Source: Pseudoalteromonas denitrificans DSM 6059
Lineage (GTDB): Bacteria; Pseudomonadota; Gammaproteobacteria; Enterobacterales; Alteromonadaceae
DNA length: 64,000 nt
Direction of reading: 5' to 3'
Assembly: GCF_900112265.1 (NCBI RefSeq)
Contig: NZ_FOLO01000004.1
Location: 122,683 to 186,682 of the forward strand
The notes under the pieces are model-generated. The model was not told where the DNA came from, ran no database searches, and saw nothing but the letters and a program-made list of their open reading frames with translations. This document shows, in pieces, positions 36,447 to 46,336 of the stretch (position 1 is its first letter; each line of letters opens with the position of its first letter). Made by a program: the position numbers and the translations under genes.

Positions 36447-37199
36447 ATGATAAGAATACATTTTATCGTCTTATATTTTGCATTAATACACTTCAATTCT
36501 TCAGCACATGATTTACTTGTGGCAAAATCATGCCCTGTTACTTTCAACCAGAGTCCGGTTGGCATTTTAGTCTTTTCATTTCCTTGGTTTCATAATAGCG
36601 GCAGTGATGCAGCCTACATAGCAAAAGATAATGCAACTGGCATAGGTATTGAAATTCATTTTTTTTCTAATAACCAAGGTCAAATTAAAGGTAAAAATAT
36701 TGCAAAATGCCAAAAATATAGAATGGTACAAATACGTAAAACAAATGCTAAGTTATCAAAAAAACATAATGAAATTGAAATTGATGTACCAAACCAGTCA
36801 ACTGAACCTTTTTATGATAACCATTTACTTGAATTTGGTTATGGCACACATAAATCCCCGATTGACAGCCAAGATAAGCCTTGGAAAGCGCAAGTTATGC
36901 GCGCATCCACTGTTGCTATTTACGATACCCCTTTTGTGTCTGACAGTTATGGCCATGAAGGGAAAGATATTAAAGTAAAATTTTAAACTTGCATTGTATG
37001 TCAACGTTCAGAGCTGTTTGATAGTATTCTATCTTGTGGTACTTGGGGGTTTGAACGTGAATATATGGGCGGTATGACAGGATGGTCAGAACCCGAAGCT
37101 TTATCTAATCAATGTTTATCCCAGCCAAGTGAACAGTATCATAATACGTTGGATAACTCTGAACGTATTTCATATCAATACTGGTTTGACTGGAGGTAG
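36447..37199 (+). pseudogene. Secreted-protein gene interrupted by one in-frame TAA
   Basis: An open frame starts at ATG 36447 with a signal peptide (cleavage near SSA-HD), runs 179 codons to TAA at 36984-36986, and then stays open in the same frame for 70 more codons to TAG at 37197. The second part looks like real protein (TCIVCQR, SCGTWGFEREYMGGMTG, YWFDWR) and fills the gap up to the next gene exactly. A single substitution of a sense codon such as GAA or CAA explains it. The family is not recognised. A sequencing error, a recent nonsense mutation or readthrough are all possible. Confidence 0.7.
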
Positions 37200-37206
37200 A
37201 TATCTC

Positions 37207-37983
37207 TTAAGCAATTCGCTCTTGATATAACTTATTTAGAGCAAGTTCAATCGATAAGGAATCATCTTGTTTCATATAATATATAACGGTTCTCATAACA
37301 AAATCTACATTTTGCTTATGCTCTTTTGAAAATGCTTTCCCTAATTGTTTTAATTTTTTATCAAACAAACTTTTATCCATTTTTGAATGATATGCTTCAA
37401 TTGCAATATTAAAACTATTTCCTTTTTCCAAATATAAGTCCTTCAATTTTGCCTTTGGCACACGGTATGTTTTGCTTGCAAAATCAAGCGCAGCTTTAAA
37501 ATTTGAAAATTCATGTTCAAATACACTTATCATAACGACAGGAATGTGAGCAACTTTAAGTTTTTCACCATTGACTTCAAATTCGAAACCAATGAACTGG
37601 CTTCGCCTAGAGGATTCCTCCCCAAGTTCTATACCTGCTTGAACACATTTTTGTAAATTGTAATCAAGTTCAAGTGCTTCTTTTGTATCCCACATTTCAT
37701 ATACATTAATCGCTTTACTATATTTTTTTGCAATTTTTCTTTTCGCAATATCAGCTCGCTCACCGATTAAAGGTGACTTTTCCTGTTTTAAAGCAATAAA
37801 ACACTCTTTACACGAAGGAACTTGGTAAAAATCGGCTTCATCTCGTGTTTGTAAATAATAATCCGCATATTTTTGTGGTGGGGCAAAGTCAAATTCAGTT
37901 GCAATGCAACCACAATAAAAACATGTATTAAAGTCTTTATTATGTACCGCAATCATCTTTTGATATAAATTGTTTTTATTCAT
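37207..37983 (-). CDS. Degenerate HNH-like zinc-finger protein, unknown function
   Basis: 258 residues from ATG 37983 (AGGA upstream; the TTG at 37992 is an alternative). The N-terminal 70 residues follow the HNH-endonuclease layout: C21-FY-C24-G, then a hydrophobic strand and PP, then C58-KE-C61-F with a helix. The catalytic DH of the first HNH strand is replaced by FDFAPP, and no final N/H is evident, so nuclease activity is doubtful while zinc binding is likely. The C-terminal ~190 residues are helical and charged. It begins 20 bases after cysS, so the two form an operon. Confidence 0.7.
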   Translation of the reverse strand: MNKNNLYQKMIAVHNKDFNTCFYCGCIATEFDFAPPQKYADYYLQTRDEADFYQVPSCKECFIALKQEKSPLIGERADIAKRKIAKKYSKAINVYEMWDTKEALELDYNLQKCVQAGIELGEESSRRSQFIGFEFEVNGEKLKVAHIPVVMISVFEHEFSNFKAALDFASKTYRVPKAKLKDLYLEKGNSFNIAIEAYHSKMDKSLFDKKLKQLGKAFSKEHKQNVDFVMRTVIYYMKQDDSLSIELALNKLYQERIA

Positions 37984-38003
37984 GGTATTCAATCCTAATT
38001 TAT

Positions 38004-39410
38004 TTATTGTTTTATTAAAGAATACCCATTCTTTTCATCTTTAATTTCATAACCCAGCTTACTGATTTTTTCTCGCAACTTATCGGATTCTAGCCAATTT
38101 TTAGACTTTCTTGCTTCAACCCTAAGCTCTGCCAATGAGATTACTTCTTGAGGAGCCTCTTCTAATTTAGGTAAAACATCTAGAGATAAGCCTAAAATAC
38201 GATCAAAATATTTTGCAGTAGCTTTTTTATCTTTATCAGATATATCACTTTGAAGGAGCGCCCATAAAACGGTTAATGCTTGCGGTAAGTTTAAATCATT
38301 ATTTACTTTATTAATGAACTCTATTTGGTATTGCTCAACAATATGGCCGCCATCAGGTAATTGACTAATCGTCTTTTTTAACCGTTTTAATGCAATACTT
38401 GCACTTTCAAGTGCATCCCAGCTAAAACTTAATTGACTTCTATAATGACTTGTTAATGTTAAATATCTATATGCCAAAGGATCGATACCTTCATTAATAA
38501 TGCTTTTGAGCAATAAAGACTTTCCTGATTTTGATATTTTTTCTTTATTTAATTGCAAAAAATAGCCGTGCATCCAATAATTTGCTGGTTTATCACCATT
38601 ACGTGCCTGACATTGTGCAATCTCATTTGAATGATGCACCGGAATATGGTCTTCTCCCCCAACATGTATATCAAAGATTTTACCTAAATATTTTTCACTC
38701 ATAGCTGAGCATTCTATATGCCACCCTGGAAATCCTGTCCCCCAAGGACTTTCCCACTGCATCTGCCTTTTCTCTAATGTATTATCGGTTACATTACTAA
38801 ACTTCCATAATGCAAAGTCTGTCACATTTTTTTTATCTGCTATCTCTACACGTGAACCAGCTTGAAGACCTTTAATATCTAATCTGGCTAATTGTCCATA
38901 TTCAAAATTATTATCGGCAAGTTTTTGTGTATCAAAATATATTCCATCCGTTGTTTTATAAGTGAACCCATTTTTTTCAACATCAAGAATATAATCAATT
39001 TGCTCTTGAATATGGTCTGTAGCCCGACAGATAGTTGTTGGCCTAATGATGTTTAGCTTATCCGTATCAGATAAAAAAGCTTTTTCAAAATAAAGTGCAA
39101 TATCCCACGCTGACTTATTTTGTTTTCTGGCACCTTTTTCCATTTTATCTTCACCAGTATCTCCATCTGAAACTAAGTGACCAACATCTGTTATATTCAT
39201 TACATGATTAACAGCATAATTATTCAGCTCTAATGCTCTACGCAATAAATCACTAAAAATATAAGTTCGTAAATTACCAATATGAGCATAATCATACACC
39301 GTTGGTCCACATGCATATAAGCTTGCTTCGTTATTATTGATAGCATTAAACTCAACGACTTCACGTTTATAGGTATCGAAAACTCTTAACTTATTAATAA
39401 TATTGCTCAT
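38004..39410 (-). CDS. cysS: Cysteinyl-tRNA synthetase, atypical for gammaproteobacteria
   Basis: Charges tRNA-Cys. From ATG 39410 (AGAGA upstream) it is 468 residues, close to E. coli. The zinc ligands are in place: C34 in YACGPTVYD, Cys in GWHIECSAM, and His and Glu in VHHSNEIAQ. The HIGH motif is HIGN and KMSKS is KISKS. The segment [17 protein letters not shown] and [13 protein letters not shown] are unlike the E. coli enzyme and match the second bacterial CysS type seen in clostridia, spirochetes and others, suggesting horizontal transfer or a second copy. The HNH-like gene follows. Confidence 0.93.
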   Translation of the reverse strand: MSNIINKLRVFDTYKREVVEFNAINNNEASLYACGPTVYDYAHIGNLRTYIFSDLLRRALELNNYAVNHVMNITDVGHLVSDGDTGEDKMEKGARKQNKSAWDIALYFEKAFLSDTDKLNIIRPTTICRATDHIQEQIDYILDVEKNGFTYKTTDGIYFDTQKLADNNFEYGQLARLDIKGLQAGSRVEIADKKNVTDFALWKFSNVTDNTLEKRQMQWESPWGTGFPGWHIECSAMSEKYLGKIFDIHVGGEDHIPVHHSNEIAQCQARNGDKPANYWMHGYFLQLNKEKISKSGKSLLLKSIINEGIDPLAYRYLTLTSHYRSQLSFSWDALESASIALKRLKKTISQLPDGGHIVEQYQIEFINKVNNDLNLPQALTVLWALLQSDISDKDKKATAKYFDRILGLSLDVLPKLEEAPQEVISLAELRVEARKSKNWLESDKLREKISKLGYEIKDEKNGYSLIKQ

Positions 39411-39457
39411 TTTATCTCTTAGCTTTAATAAATAGTTGATATTCAGATATAAAAAAA

Positions 39458-39479
39458 GCCGTTGATGTGAGTCAACGGC
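39458..39479 (-). terminator. Terminator or attenuator hairpin in the cysS leader
   Basis: GCCGTTGA / TCAACGGC with loop TGTGAG is followed on the minus strand by seven T, ending about 40 bases before the cysS ATG. The upstream metalloprotease ends 167 bases earlier. It could end that transcript or attenuate cysS. Confidence 0.75.
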
Positions 39480-39645
39480 CTTATTCAAATTAGATTGAAA
39501 TTTAAATAAAAAATAACCGCTGTAATATAAAACAGCAGCAAAGTTTATTATGTTTAATTTTTATAATATTTAATTTCATAAATTTGATACTAACATGATC
39601 CCCTAAAAAAAAAATAGTTAAATTTAGGGAATCATTTAAAAATAG

Positions 39646-41451
39646 TTATTTGACTATTATTTCTAATTTTACCCCAGTATAAGCAGCATAGCCCTTAAGA
39701 CCTACATGCCAAGTATCCGCATTAGTTATAGTTTCATTACAAGCTTCTGAGTTACCATTTTTCCATGGGCGGCAATCATACAATGATGCTGTAGGTTTAC
39801 TACCTTTTCTCAGATACATATCAGCGTCTCCTGTACCACCAGAAAGCGTTACACTAATATTTTTAGCATCAACTGGTACATCAACAGAAAAAAACTGCCA
39901 TACATCTTTTTCACCGGAAAGATCTGTTTTTGTTACTGTAATTGGTAGTGTACTCCCCCCTAAAGTATACGAACCTATCAAATTCATATTAGAGTAAGCA
40001 GCATAAGCCGAAACCATTATTGAATATTCACCACTTTGCGTTAATGCACAGTGCTCAGTATTATCATTTTCTCTAGAACGACAATCATAAATACTTGAAC
40101 TTGCTTTTTCTCCTAGCTTTACATATAGATCTGCATCTCCAGTTCCGCCAGAAGTTGAAACTGAGATATTTGATGCACCGGAAGGCACATTAAAGCTATA
40201 AAATTTTTCACTTCCTTTATCAGCTGAAACGACTATATTTTGGTTGTTTTCAAGTACAATCACTTCAGGTGGTGTAACAGGACCACTTCTAAAATTGGCC
40301 ATAGCATTAGAAGTTAAATTTAAAACTCTTGCATTGTTGCTATCAGAGTTTGTTCCCATAACATCTCCAGCATATGATTTATCGGGGTTAGACCAATAAT
40401 TAATACGAGTGCAACCAGAAGTACAATTGTATGCCATCACTGTTCGCCAGCGTGATTGTGGGTCTTGATAACCATGGCCATAATCATAAGGAGTTGTTGT
40501 TGGATCATTTTCAGGATTATGGCGTGCACCTTGTAAATGTCCAATTTCATGACCAAATGAATAGTAACCCGTCGCACAGTCGTAATCTACAATTACAAAT
40601 GCAGATGATGCATTCGCACCAATCGCATCAGCTTGACCGCAATAACCATTGACATCATTTACTAGAACAACAACATCTGCGCCATATTGATCTCTTAATG
40701 TATGTACTTCGTCCATATAACCGTCATTAGTAGCAGCTAAACGAGTCAAATCTGTACTTGAATTGCTTGCCTCTGTATAAGTCACTTGCGCTTTATGAAC
40801 AACAGATACTTGTGCATTTATTGCAGAATTAGCATAGCCTGTATTTGTTTCTACAACAGCTAAGTCAATCAAGCTATTTATATCAGCAACCTTTGATTTT
40901 GCGGCTGCTGTGTACACGACTAAAAGTTTAATATCTGCAGAAGCAACTGTGGCAATCGTATTTTGTACTGGATTTAATAAGCTATTCGCACTTAGCTCTT
41001 GTATTGAATTCTTTACGGAGCCATTAAAACCTTCATGATGTTCTTTTGGTGCATTTATTTCATCAATCTCAGTGATACTGTGGTTATTATTTTCTATTGG
41101 TCTAATTTTAAATAAACGATTCTCTAATTTAACCGTACCTGTTACACCAGACCCTGCTTGAATTAACGTTGCGCGTCCCCCTTTTTGAGTTTCCCCTAAC
41201 CACACTATATTACCACTATTACTAATAGATGCTGTTTGTTTACTAAACTCAACTTGTTTACCATCTATAGGGATAGATAAAGTTAACGTCTTTTGAGTAA
41301 CTGAGAATTGTGTACTTGATAAAACCACTTGGCTTTTTTGATGAATTTTTAATGCAATCGGTGAATTAAATGACTTTACTTCAAATAAAGCCTGCTGTGC
41401 ATTAACATTTACGGTAGCAAACATTGCTAAACTTATTAAGGTTTTTTTCAT
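39646..41451 (-). CDS. Secreted reprolysin-like zinc metalloprotease with two PPC domains
   Basis: A 601-residue secreted protease. A signal peptide (cleavage after VNA-QQ) and an N-terminal propeptide-like region (to ~170) precede a reprolysin/M12B-type catalytic domain. The zinc site is HEIGHLQGARH at about 302-312, followed by a downstream VMAY Met-turn. Two C-terminal pre-peptidase domains (~405-495 and ~510-600) each contain the SGGTGDAD[LM]Y motif and the Y-DCR...E-x-C disulfide pattern. Such PPC domains are usually cut off after export through the type II route. Likely role: degradation of extracellular protein. Confidence 0.93.
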   Translation of the reverse strand: MKKTLISLAMFATVNVNAQQALFEVKSFNSPIALKIHQKSQVVLSSTQFSVTQKTLTLSIPIDGKQVEFSKQTASISNSGNIVWLGETQKGGRATLIQAGSGVTGTVKLENRLFKIRPIENNNHSITEIDEINAPKEHHEGFNGSVKNSIQELSANSLLNPVQNTIATVASADIKLLVVYTAAAKSKVADINSLIDLAVVETNTGYANSAINAQVSVVHKAQVTYTEASNSSTDLTRLAATNDGYMDEVHTLRDQYGADVVVLVNDVNGYCGQADAIGANASSAFVIVDYDCATGYYSFGHEIGHLQGARHNPENDPTTTPYDYGHGYQDPQSRWRTVMAYNCTSGCTRINYWSNPDKSYAGDVMGTNSDSNNARVLNLTSNAMANFRSGPVTPPEVIVLENNQNIVVSADKGSEKFYSFNVPSGASNISVSTSGGTGDADLYVKLGEKASSSIYDCRSRENDNTEHCALTQSGEYSIMVSAYAAYSNMNLIGSYTLGGSTLPITVTKTDLSGEKDVWQFFSVDVPVDAKNISVTLSGGTGDADMYLRKGSKPTASLYDCRPWKNGNSEACNETITNADTWHVGLKGYAAYTGVKLEIIVK

Positions 41452-41609
41452 TATTATCTCTTATTATTTATTACCTGAAATAGGTTCTAAGAATAATAAA
41501 CAAAAAAACAATGTTAGCAAATTGTTAATTGAAATTACATTTTACAAAGTAACAATTTTGTAAAGATTGTTTTACTTTAAGGAACTAAATTAGTTTTAAA
41601 TGGATACAT

Positions 41610-41637
41610 AAAAGCCCTTCTTCTCCAAAGGGCTTTT
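41610..41637 (+). terminator. Orphan intrinsic terminator between divergent genes
   Basis: AAAAGCCCTT / AAGGGCTTTT with an 8-base loop, followed on the + strand by AATTTTC and on the minus strand by TTTTATG. Both flanking genes point away from it, so it must end some other transcript, such as a small RNA. Confidence 0.65.
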
Positions 41638-41747
41638 AATTTTCAGATCGGGATGCTTTTATATCTATTTCTACAAATTGGTTACCTAATCTATTTTTTA
41701 TTTTGATTCTCTATATTCATACAATAGCTACCATTTTAAAATAAAAC

Positions 41748-41763
41748 TGTGAGCAAGCTCACA
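41748..41763. promoter_or_regulatory. CRP-binding site upstream of crp
   Basis: TGTGAGCAAGCTCACA is a perfect match to the TGTGA-N6-TCACA consensus with 7-bp arms. It lies 111 bases before the crp start codon, where it could mediate autoregulation; it may also serve the divergent protease gene. Confidence 0.8.
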
Positions 41764-41873
41764 CAATTAGAAATAAATTATATTTTTTTCTAATCTTACA
41801 AAGTTGTAATTAGCTAAAGTCTCAGTGTCATACCATAATTATGCATAACAACAGGCAGTATTTAGGCTAATAA

Positions 41874-42506
41874 TTGACTACTGAACATTCAAAAATAGAA
41901 TTTGAAAACTTAGGTAACTTTTTGACGTATTGTCATAAAAAAACTTATTCCGCAAAAAGCTCTATTGTCAATACAGGTGAAGCAAGTAAATCGTTATTTT
42001 ATCTTATCGAAGGGTCTGCAAGTGTTATCATTGAAGATGAAGACGGGCATGAAATTATTGTTGCCTATTTAAATTCTGGCGAATTTTTTGGTGAAATGGG
42101 TTTATTTGATGAGCATCCAATCCGCACAGCTTGGGTAAGAGCAAAAACACAATGTATCATTGCTGAGATCAGCTATAAAAAATTTGAATCTATTATACAA
42201 AAATTCCCTAAATTAATGTTTACAATCACTTCTCAAATAGTAAAAAGACTCAGTAATACAACCGTTAAAGTTCGAGAACTTGCATTTATGGATGTCAGTG
42301 GGCGCATTGCAAGTACGTTACTGCAACTATGTAAAGAACCAGACGCTTTAACACACCCTAAAGGTATGCAAATAAAAATTACGAGACAAGAAATCTCTCA
42401 CTTAGTAGGCTGTACACGAGAAGTCGCAGGAAGAGTATTAAAAAACTTAGAGCAACAAGGATTAATATCTGCAAAAGGAAAAACGATTGTCGTTTTTGAT
42501 ATATAA
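41874..42506 (+). CDS. crp: cAMP receptor protein
   Basis: The global cAMP-dependent activator of carbon-use genes. At 210 residues it has exactly the E. coli length. The cAMP pocket is conserved as FFGEMGLF (G73, E74) and R84, with conservative Ser-to-Thr changes at T85 and T130 (E. coli S83, S128). The DNA-recognition helix VGCTREVAGRVLK keeps the three base-contacting residues (R182, E183, R187). The start codon is TTG, preceded by AGG seven bases upstream; no upstream ATG fits. A perfect CRP box lies in its promoter region. Confidence 0.96.
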   Translation: MTTEHSKIEFENLGNFLTYCHKKTYSAKSSIVNTGEASKSLFYLIEGSASVIIEDEDGHEIIVAYLNSGEFFGEMGLFDEHPIRTAWVRAKTQCIIAEISYKKFESIIQKFPKLMFTITSQIVKRLSNTTVKVRELAFMDVSGRIASTLLQLCKEPDALTHPKGMQIKITRQEISHLVGCTREVAGRVLKNLEQQGLISAKGKTIVVFDI

Positions 42507-42521
42507 ATTTAGACATAAAAA

Positions 42522-42541
42522 AAGCCACCTAAGTGGCCTTT
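42522..42541. terminator. Bidirectional terminator between crp and sucD
   Basis: GCCAC / GTGGC with loop CTAA, flanked by A-rich and T-rich runs, between convergent genes. Confidence 0.75.
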
Positions 42542-42566
42542 TATTAGAATAAACTAACTTGCTAGA

Positions 42567-43439
42567 CTACCAGCCAGTTTTTTCTGTAAGTGCTTTACCG
42601 ATCTCAGCTAGTGAGCGTACAGTTTTAACACCAGCAGCTTCAAGAGCAGCAAACTTCTCTTCTGCAGTACCTTTACCGCCAGCGATAATTGCACCAGCAT
42701 GACCCATACGCTTACCTTCTGGTGCAGTAACACCAGCAATGTAAGATACTACAGGTTTAGTAACATTATGCTTGATGTATTCAGCAGCTTCTTCTTCTGC
42801 AGTACCACCAATTTCACCAATCATCACGATTGCTTCAGTTTGGTCATCTTTTTCGAACATTTCTAGAACGTCGATAAAGTTAGTACCTGGGATTGGATCA
42901 CCACCAATACCAACACAAGTAGATTGACCAAAACCAGCATCAGTCGTTTGTTTTACTGCTTCATAAGTTAAAGTACCAGAACGTGATACGATACCTACTT
43001 TACCAGGCTTATGGATATGACCAGGCATGATACCAATCTTAGTCTCGCCAGGAGTGATAACACCTGGACAGTTAGGACCGATCATACGAACACCAGAAGT
43101 ATCTAGTTTAACTTTAACGTCAACCATATCTAATGTAGGAATACCTTCAGTGATACAAACAATTAGCTCGATGCCAGCATCGATAGCTTCTAAGATTGCA
43201 TCTTTACAGAAAGGAGCTGGTACATAGATTACAGATGCAGTTGCACCTGTTTCTTTTACAGCATCACGAACTGTGTTGAATACAGGTAAACCAAGGTGAG
43301 TTTGACCACCTTTACCAGGAGAAACACCACCTACCATTTGTGTACCGTACTCAAGCGCTTGCTCTGAGTGGAAAGTACCTTGGCCGCCAGTGAAACCTTG
43401 ACAGATTACTTTTGTATCTTTATTAATTAATACAGACAT
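42567..43439 (-). CDS. sucD: Succinyl-CoA ligase (ADP-forming), alpha subunit
   Basis: Makes succinate and ATP from succinyl-CoA. At 290 residues it matches E. coli SucD (289). The CoA-binding Rossmann part has [10 protein letters not shown], the P-loop region [10 protein letters not shown], and the phosphorylated histidine (about residue 246) in RMGHAGAII. Its ATG overlaps the sucC stop by one base, so the two subunits are translationally coupled. It is the last gene of the sdh-suc cluster. Confidence 0.98.
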   Translation of the reverse strand: MSVLINKDTKVICQGFTGGQGTFHSEQALEYGTQMVGGVSPGKGGQTHLGLPVFNTVRDAVKETGATASVIYVPAPFCKDAILEAIDAGIELIVCITEGIPTLDMVDVKVKLDTSGVRMIGPNCPGVITPGETKIGIMPGHIHKPGKVGIVSRSGTLTYEAVKQTTDAGFGQSTCVGIGGDPIPGTNFIDVLEMFEKDDQTEAIVMIGEIGGTAEEEAAEYIKHNVTKPVVSYIAGVTAPEGKRMGHAGAIIAGGKGTAEEKFAALEAAGVKTVRSLAEIGKALTEKTGW

Positions 43440-44605
43440 TATTTGCCCTCCGCAGCAGCTACTACTTTCTCAGCAGCATCTGTTAGAGATTCAGCTGCAA
43501 TGATATCAACATCAGAGTTAGCTAATACTTCACGACCAGCTTCAGCGTTAGTACCTTCTAAACGTACAACTACAGGTACATTTACACCAACTTCTTTAAC
43601 TGCACCAATGATACCTTCAGCGATCATGTCACAACGAACGATACCACCAAAGATGTTTACTAAAACAGCTTTAACGTTTTCGTCAGAAAGAATGATTTTA
43701 AATGCTTCAGCTACACGCTCTTTAGTAGCACCGCCACCAACATCTAGGAAGTTAGCTGGCTTGCCGCCGTGTAAGTTTACGATGTCCATTGTACCCATTG
43801 CTAGGCCTGCACCATTAACCATACAACCAACATTGCCATCAAGCGCAACGTAGTTTAGTTCCCACTGTGCAGCTTGTGCTTCACGCTCATCTTCTTGAGA
43901 TGGATCATGCATTTCACGGATTTTAGGTTGACGGTATAAAGCATTACCATCGATACCTATTTTACCGTCAAGACAATGTAAATTACCTTCATCAGTGATT
44001 ACTAATGGGTTAATTTCTAATAATGCAAAATCAAAATCATTGAACATTTTTGCAAGACCCATAAAGATCTTAACAAACTGCTTCATTTGAGTTGGGTTTA
44101 AACCAAGTTTAAAGCCAAGCTCACGTGCTTGATAAGCTTGAGGGCCTACAAGTGGATCGATTTCCGCTTTATGAATTAACTCAGGAGTCTCTTCAGCAAC
44201 AGTTTCGATTTCAACACCACCTTCAGTAGATGCCATGAATACAACTTTACGAGTACCACGGTCAACAACTGCACCTAGGTATAACTCGTTAGCGATATCT
44301 GTACAGCTTTCAACTAAAATTTTTGAAACCGGTTGACCGTTTTCATCTGTTTGGTAAGTAACTAAGTTCTTACCTAACCAGTTTTGTGCGAAATCTTTGA
44401 TTTCTTCTTTAGTCTTTACTAGCTTAACACCGCCAGCTTTACCACGACCACCTGCGTGTACTTGAGTTTTAACAACCCACATATCACCGCCGATTTTATC
44501 CGCCGCTTCAGCAGCTTCTTGAGGAGTATCACAAGCGAAACCCTCAGATACTGGTAAACCATATTCGGCAAAAAGTTGTTTTGCCTGGTACTCATGCAAA
44601 TTCAT
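43439..44605 (-). CDS. sucC: Succinyl-CoA ligase (ADP-forming), beta subunit
   Basis: The nucleotide- and succinate-binding subunit, 388 residues as in E. coli. An N-terminal ATP-grasp domain ([35 protein letters not shown]) is followed by the CoA-ligase domain with [13 protein letters not shown] and [10 protein letters not shown]. It is separated from sucB by 241 bases that contain the sucB terminator, so sucCD probably has its own promoter as well as readthrough. Confidence 0.98.
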   Translation of the reverse strand: MNLHEYQAKQLFAEYGLPVSEGFACDTPQEAAEAADKIGGDMWVVKTQVHAGGRGKAGGVKLVKTKEEIKDFAQNWLGKNLVTYQTDENGQPVSKILVESCTDIANELYLGAVVDRGTRKVVFMASTEGGVEIETVAEETPELIHKAEIDPLVGPQAYQARELGFKLGLNPTQMKQFVKIFMGLAKMFNDFDFALLEINPLVITDEGNLHCLDGKIGIDGNALYRQPKIREMHDPSQEDEREAQAAQWELNYVALDGNVGCMVNGAGLAMGTMDIVNLHGGKPANFLDVGGGATKERVAEAFKIILSDENVKAVLVNIFGGIVRCDMIAEGIIGAVKEVGVNVPVVVRLEGTNAEAGREVLANSDVDIIAAESLTDAAEKVVAAAEGK

Positions 44606-44803
44606 GATGCTTTATCCAATTTTTTTGTACTAATCAAGCTGAATTTTTATTCAACTTCCCAAATTGCGCGGATAGTATAGATCTACGCACGATACAAAGA
44701 AATACCCTGTATCAAGAATTGCCAATAAAATTACAATAGAACTAATATTTATTCGCAGTTGTTAATTTTTAATCTAAATACGAGTTAAAAATCAACCAAA
44801 AAA

Positions 44804-44828
44804 AAGCTGCAACCTTAAGGTGCAGCTT
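44804..44828 (-). terminator. Terminator of sucB
   Basis: AAGCTGCAACCTT / AAGGTGCAGCTT with one bulged base and eight T on the minus strand, 19 bases after the sucB stop codon. Confidence 0.85.
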
Positions 44829-44846
44829 AAATATTAAATTAATCTA

Positions 44847-46322
44847 TTAAACATCTAACAGTAAACGCGTTGGATCTTCAAGCAACTCTTTTATTGTCAC
44901 TAAGAAACCAACAGACTCTTTACCATCAATTAATCTATGATCGTAAGAAAGCGCTAAATACATCATAGGTAAAATCTCAACTTTACCGTTAACTGCCATA
45001 GGTCTGTCTTGGATTTTATGCATTCCAAGAATTGCAGCTTGTGGCAAGTTTAAGATAGGCGTTGAAAGTAAAGAACCAAATACACCACCATTAGTGATAG
45101 TAAAGTTACCACCTGTCATGTCATCGATAGTTAATTTACCATCACGACCTTTAAGAGCAAGCTCACGAATATTTTTTTCTATTTCTGCACAAGACATTTT
45201 ATCGCAATCACGTAAAACAGGTGTAACCAAGCCACGTGGAGTAGATACTGCGATGCTCATATCGAAGAAATTATGGTATACGATATCATCGCCATCAATT
45301 GATGCATTTACTGCAGGGAAACGCTTAAGCGCTTCAGTTACAGCTTTAACATAAAAAGACATAAAACCTAAACGGATATCATGGCGTTTTTCGAACGCAT
45401 CTTTGTACTGCTTACGAAGGTCCATGATTGGCTTCATATTAACTTCATTAAATGTCGTTAACATTGCAGTTGAGTTTTTAGCTTCAAGTAAACGTGTCGC
45501 GATTGTTTTACGTAAACGTGTCATAGGTACACGTTTTTGAGTACGCTCGCCAACAGGTGCAGGAGTGGCAGCTACTGGTGCTGACTTAGCCGCTGGAGCT
45601 GGTGCTTTTAAGAAGTTATCTACATCTTCTTTAGTTACACGACCATTTTTTCCAGTACCGTTAATTTTAGCAGCATCAAGGCCTTTCTCTGCGATTAAAC
45701 GGCGTACTGATGGTGTTAATACATCAGAACTTTCGTCTGAAGCAGCTGGGCTAGCAGGTGCTACTGACGCTGCAGCAGGAGCTGCACCAGCAATAATCTT
45801 ACCGATTAACTGTTCACCTAGAACTGTATCACCTTCAGCGTGAATATGCTCACCCATAACACCATCTTCAGGTGCAACAACTTCAAGAACAACTTTATCT
45901 GTTTCAATATCAACTAAGTTTTGATCGCGTGAAACAGCCTCACCTGGTTGAACATGCCAAGCTGCTATTGTTGCATCTGCAACTGATTCTGGAAGTACTG
46001 GAACGTTAATATCCACTGGGTTACCTTCTGATGCTGGCGCTGCAGTTGCAGGCGCTTGAGTATTTGCTGGAGTTGCTACAGCACCGGCTGCACCAACTAA
46101 TGCGATAAGTTGCTCACCTAAAACGGTTGCACCTTCTTCTTGACTAATTTCAGTTACAACACCATCTTCCGGTGAAACAACTTCAAGTACAACTTTATCT
46201 GTTTCGATATCTACTAAGTTCTGATCGCGGCTTACTGTATCGCCAACTTTAACATGCCAAGTTGCAATTGTTGCGTCTGCTACAGATTCAGGAAGAACTG
46301 GAACCTTAATTTCGGTTGTCAT
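44847..46322 (-). CDS. sucB: 2-oxoglutarate dehydrogenase E2 (dihydrolipoyl succinyltransferase), two lipoyl domains
   Basis: Transfers succinyl from E1 to CoA in the 2-oxoglutarate dehydrogenase complex. The 491 residues exceed E. coli SucB (405) because there are two N-terminal lipoyl domains, with lipoylated Lys at K43 and K143 in identical [11 protein letters not shown] motifs exactly 100 residues apart. Ala/Pro-rich linkers follow. The peripheral E1/E3-binding domain (~205-245; [15 protein letters not shown]...GRVTKEDV) and the catalytic domain with SYDHRLIDG near the C-terminus are present. AAAGGAT precedes the ATG. It is 14 bases downstream of sucA. Confidence 0.97.
   Translation of the reverse strand: MTTEIKVPVLPESVADATIATWHVKVGDTVSRDQNLVDIETDKVVLEVVSPEDGVVTEISQEEGATVLGEQLIALVGAAGAVATPANTQAPATAAPASEGNPVDINVPVLPESVADATIAAWHVQPGEAVSRDQNLVDIETDKVVLEVVAPEDGVMGEHIHAEGDTVLGEQLIGKIIAGAAPAAASVAPASPAASDESSDVLTPSVRRLIAEKGLDAAKINGTGKNGRVTKEDVDNFLKAPAPAAKSAPVAATPAPVGERTQKRVPMTRLRKTIATRLLEAKNSTAMLTTFNEVNMKPIMDLRKQYKDAFEKRHDIRLGFMSFYVKAVTEALKRFPAVNASIDGDDIVYHNFFDMSIAVSTPRGLVTPVLRDCDKMSCAEIEKNIRELALKGRDGKLTIDDMTGGNFTITNGGVFGSLLSTPILNLPQAAILGMHKIQDRPMAVNGKVEILPMMYLALSYDHRLIDGKESVGFLVTIKELLEDPTRLLLDV
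45857..46313. repeat. Diverged direct repeat encoding the two lipoyl domains of SucB
   Basis: Two ~150-base segments (about 45860-46012 and 46160-46312), offset by exactly 300 bases, remain highly similar and encode near-identical lipoyl domains. It is a domain duplication within the gene. Confidence 0.85.
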
Positions 46323-46336
46323 CTCATCAGATCCTT

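Larger units (their letters stand above)
41452..41873. other. 422-bp divergent intergenic region, metalloprotease / crp
   Basis: It holds the promoters of two divergent genes, a perfect CRP operator (41748-41763) 111 bases before crp, and an intrinsic terminator (41610-41637) that no annotated gene explains. The region is much longer than either promoter needs, so a small RNA is possible. Confidence 0.5.

Noticed and set aside
43443..43853. 136-codon plus-strand frame inside sucC
   Set aside because: It is antisense to a certain gene, low in complexity, and arises from the codon bias of sucC.
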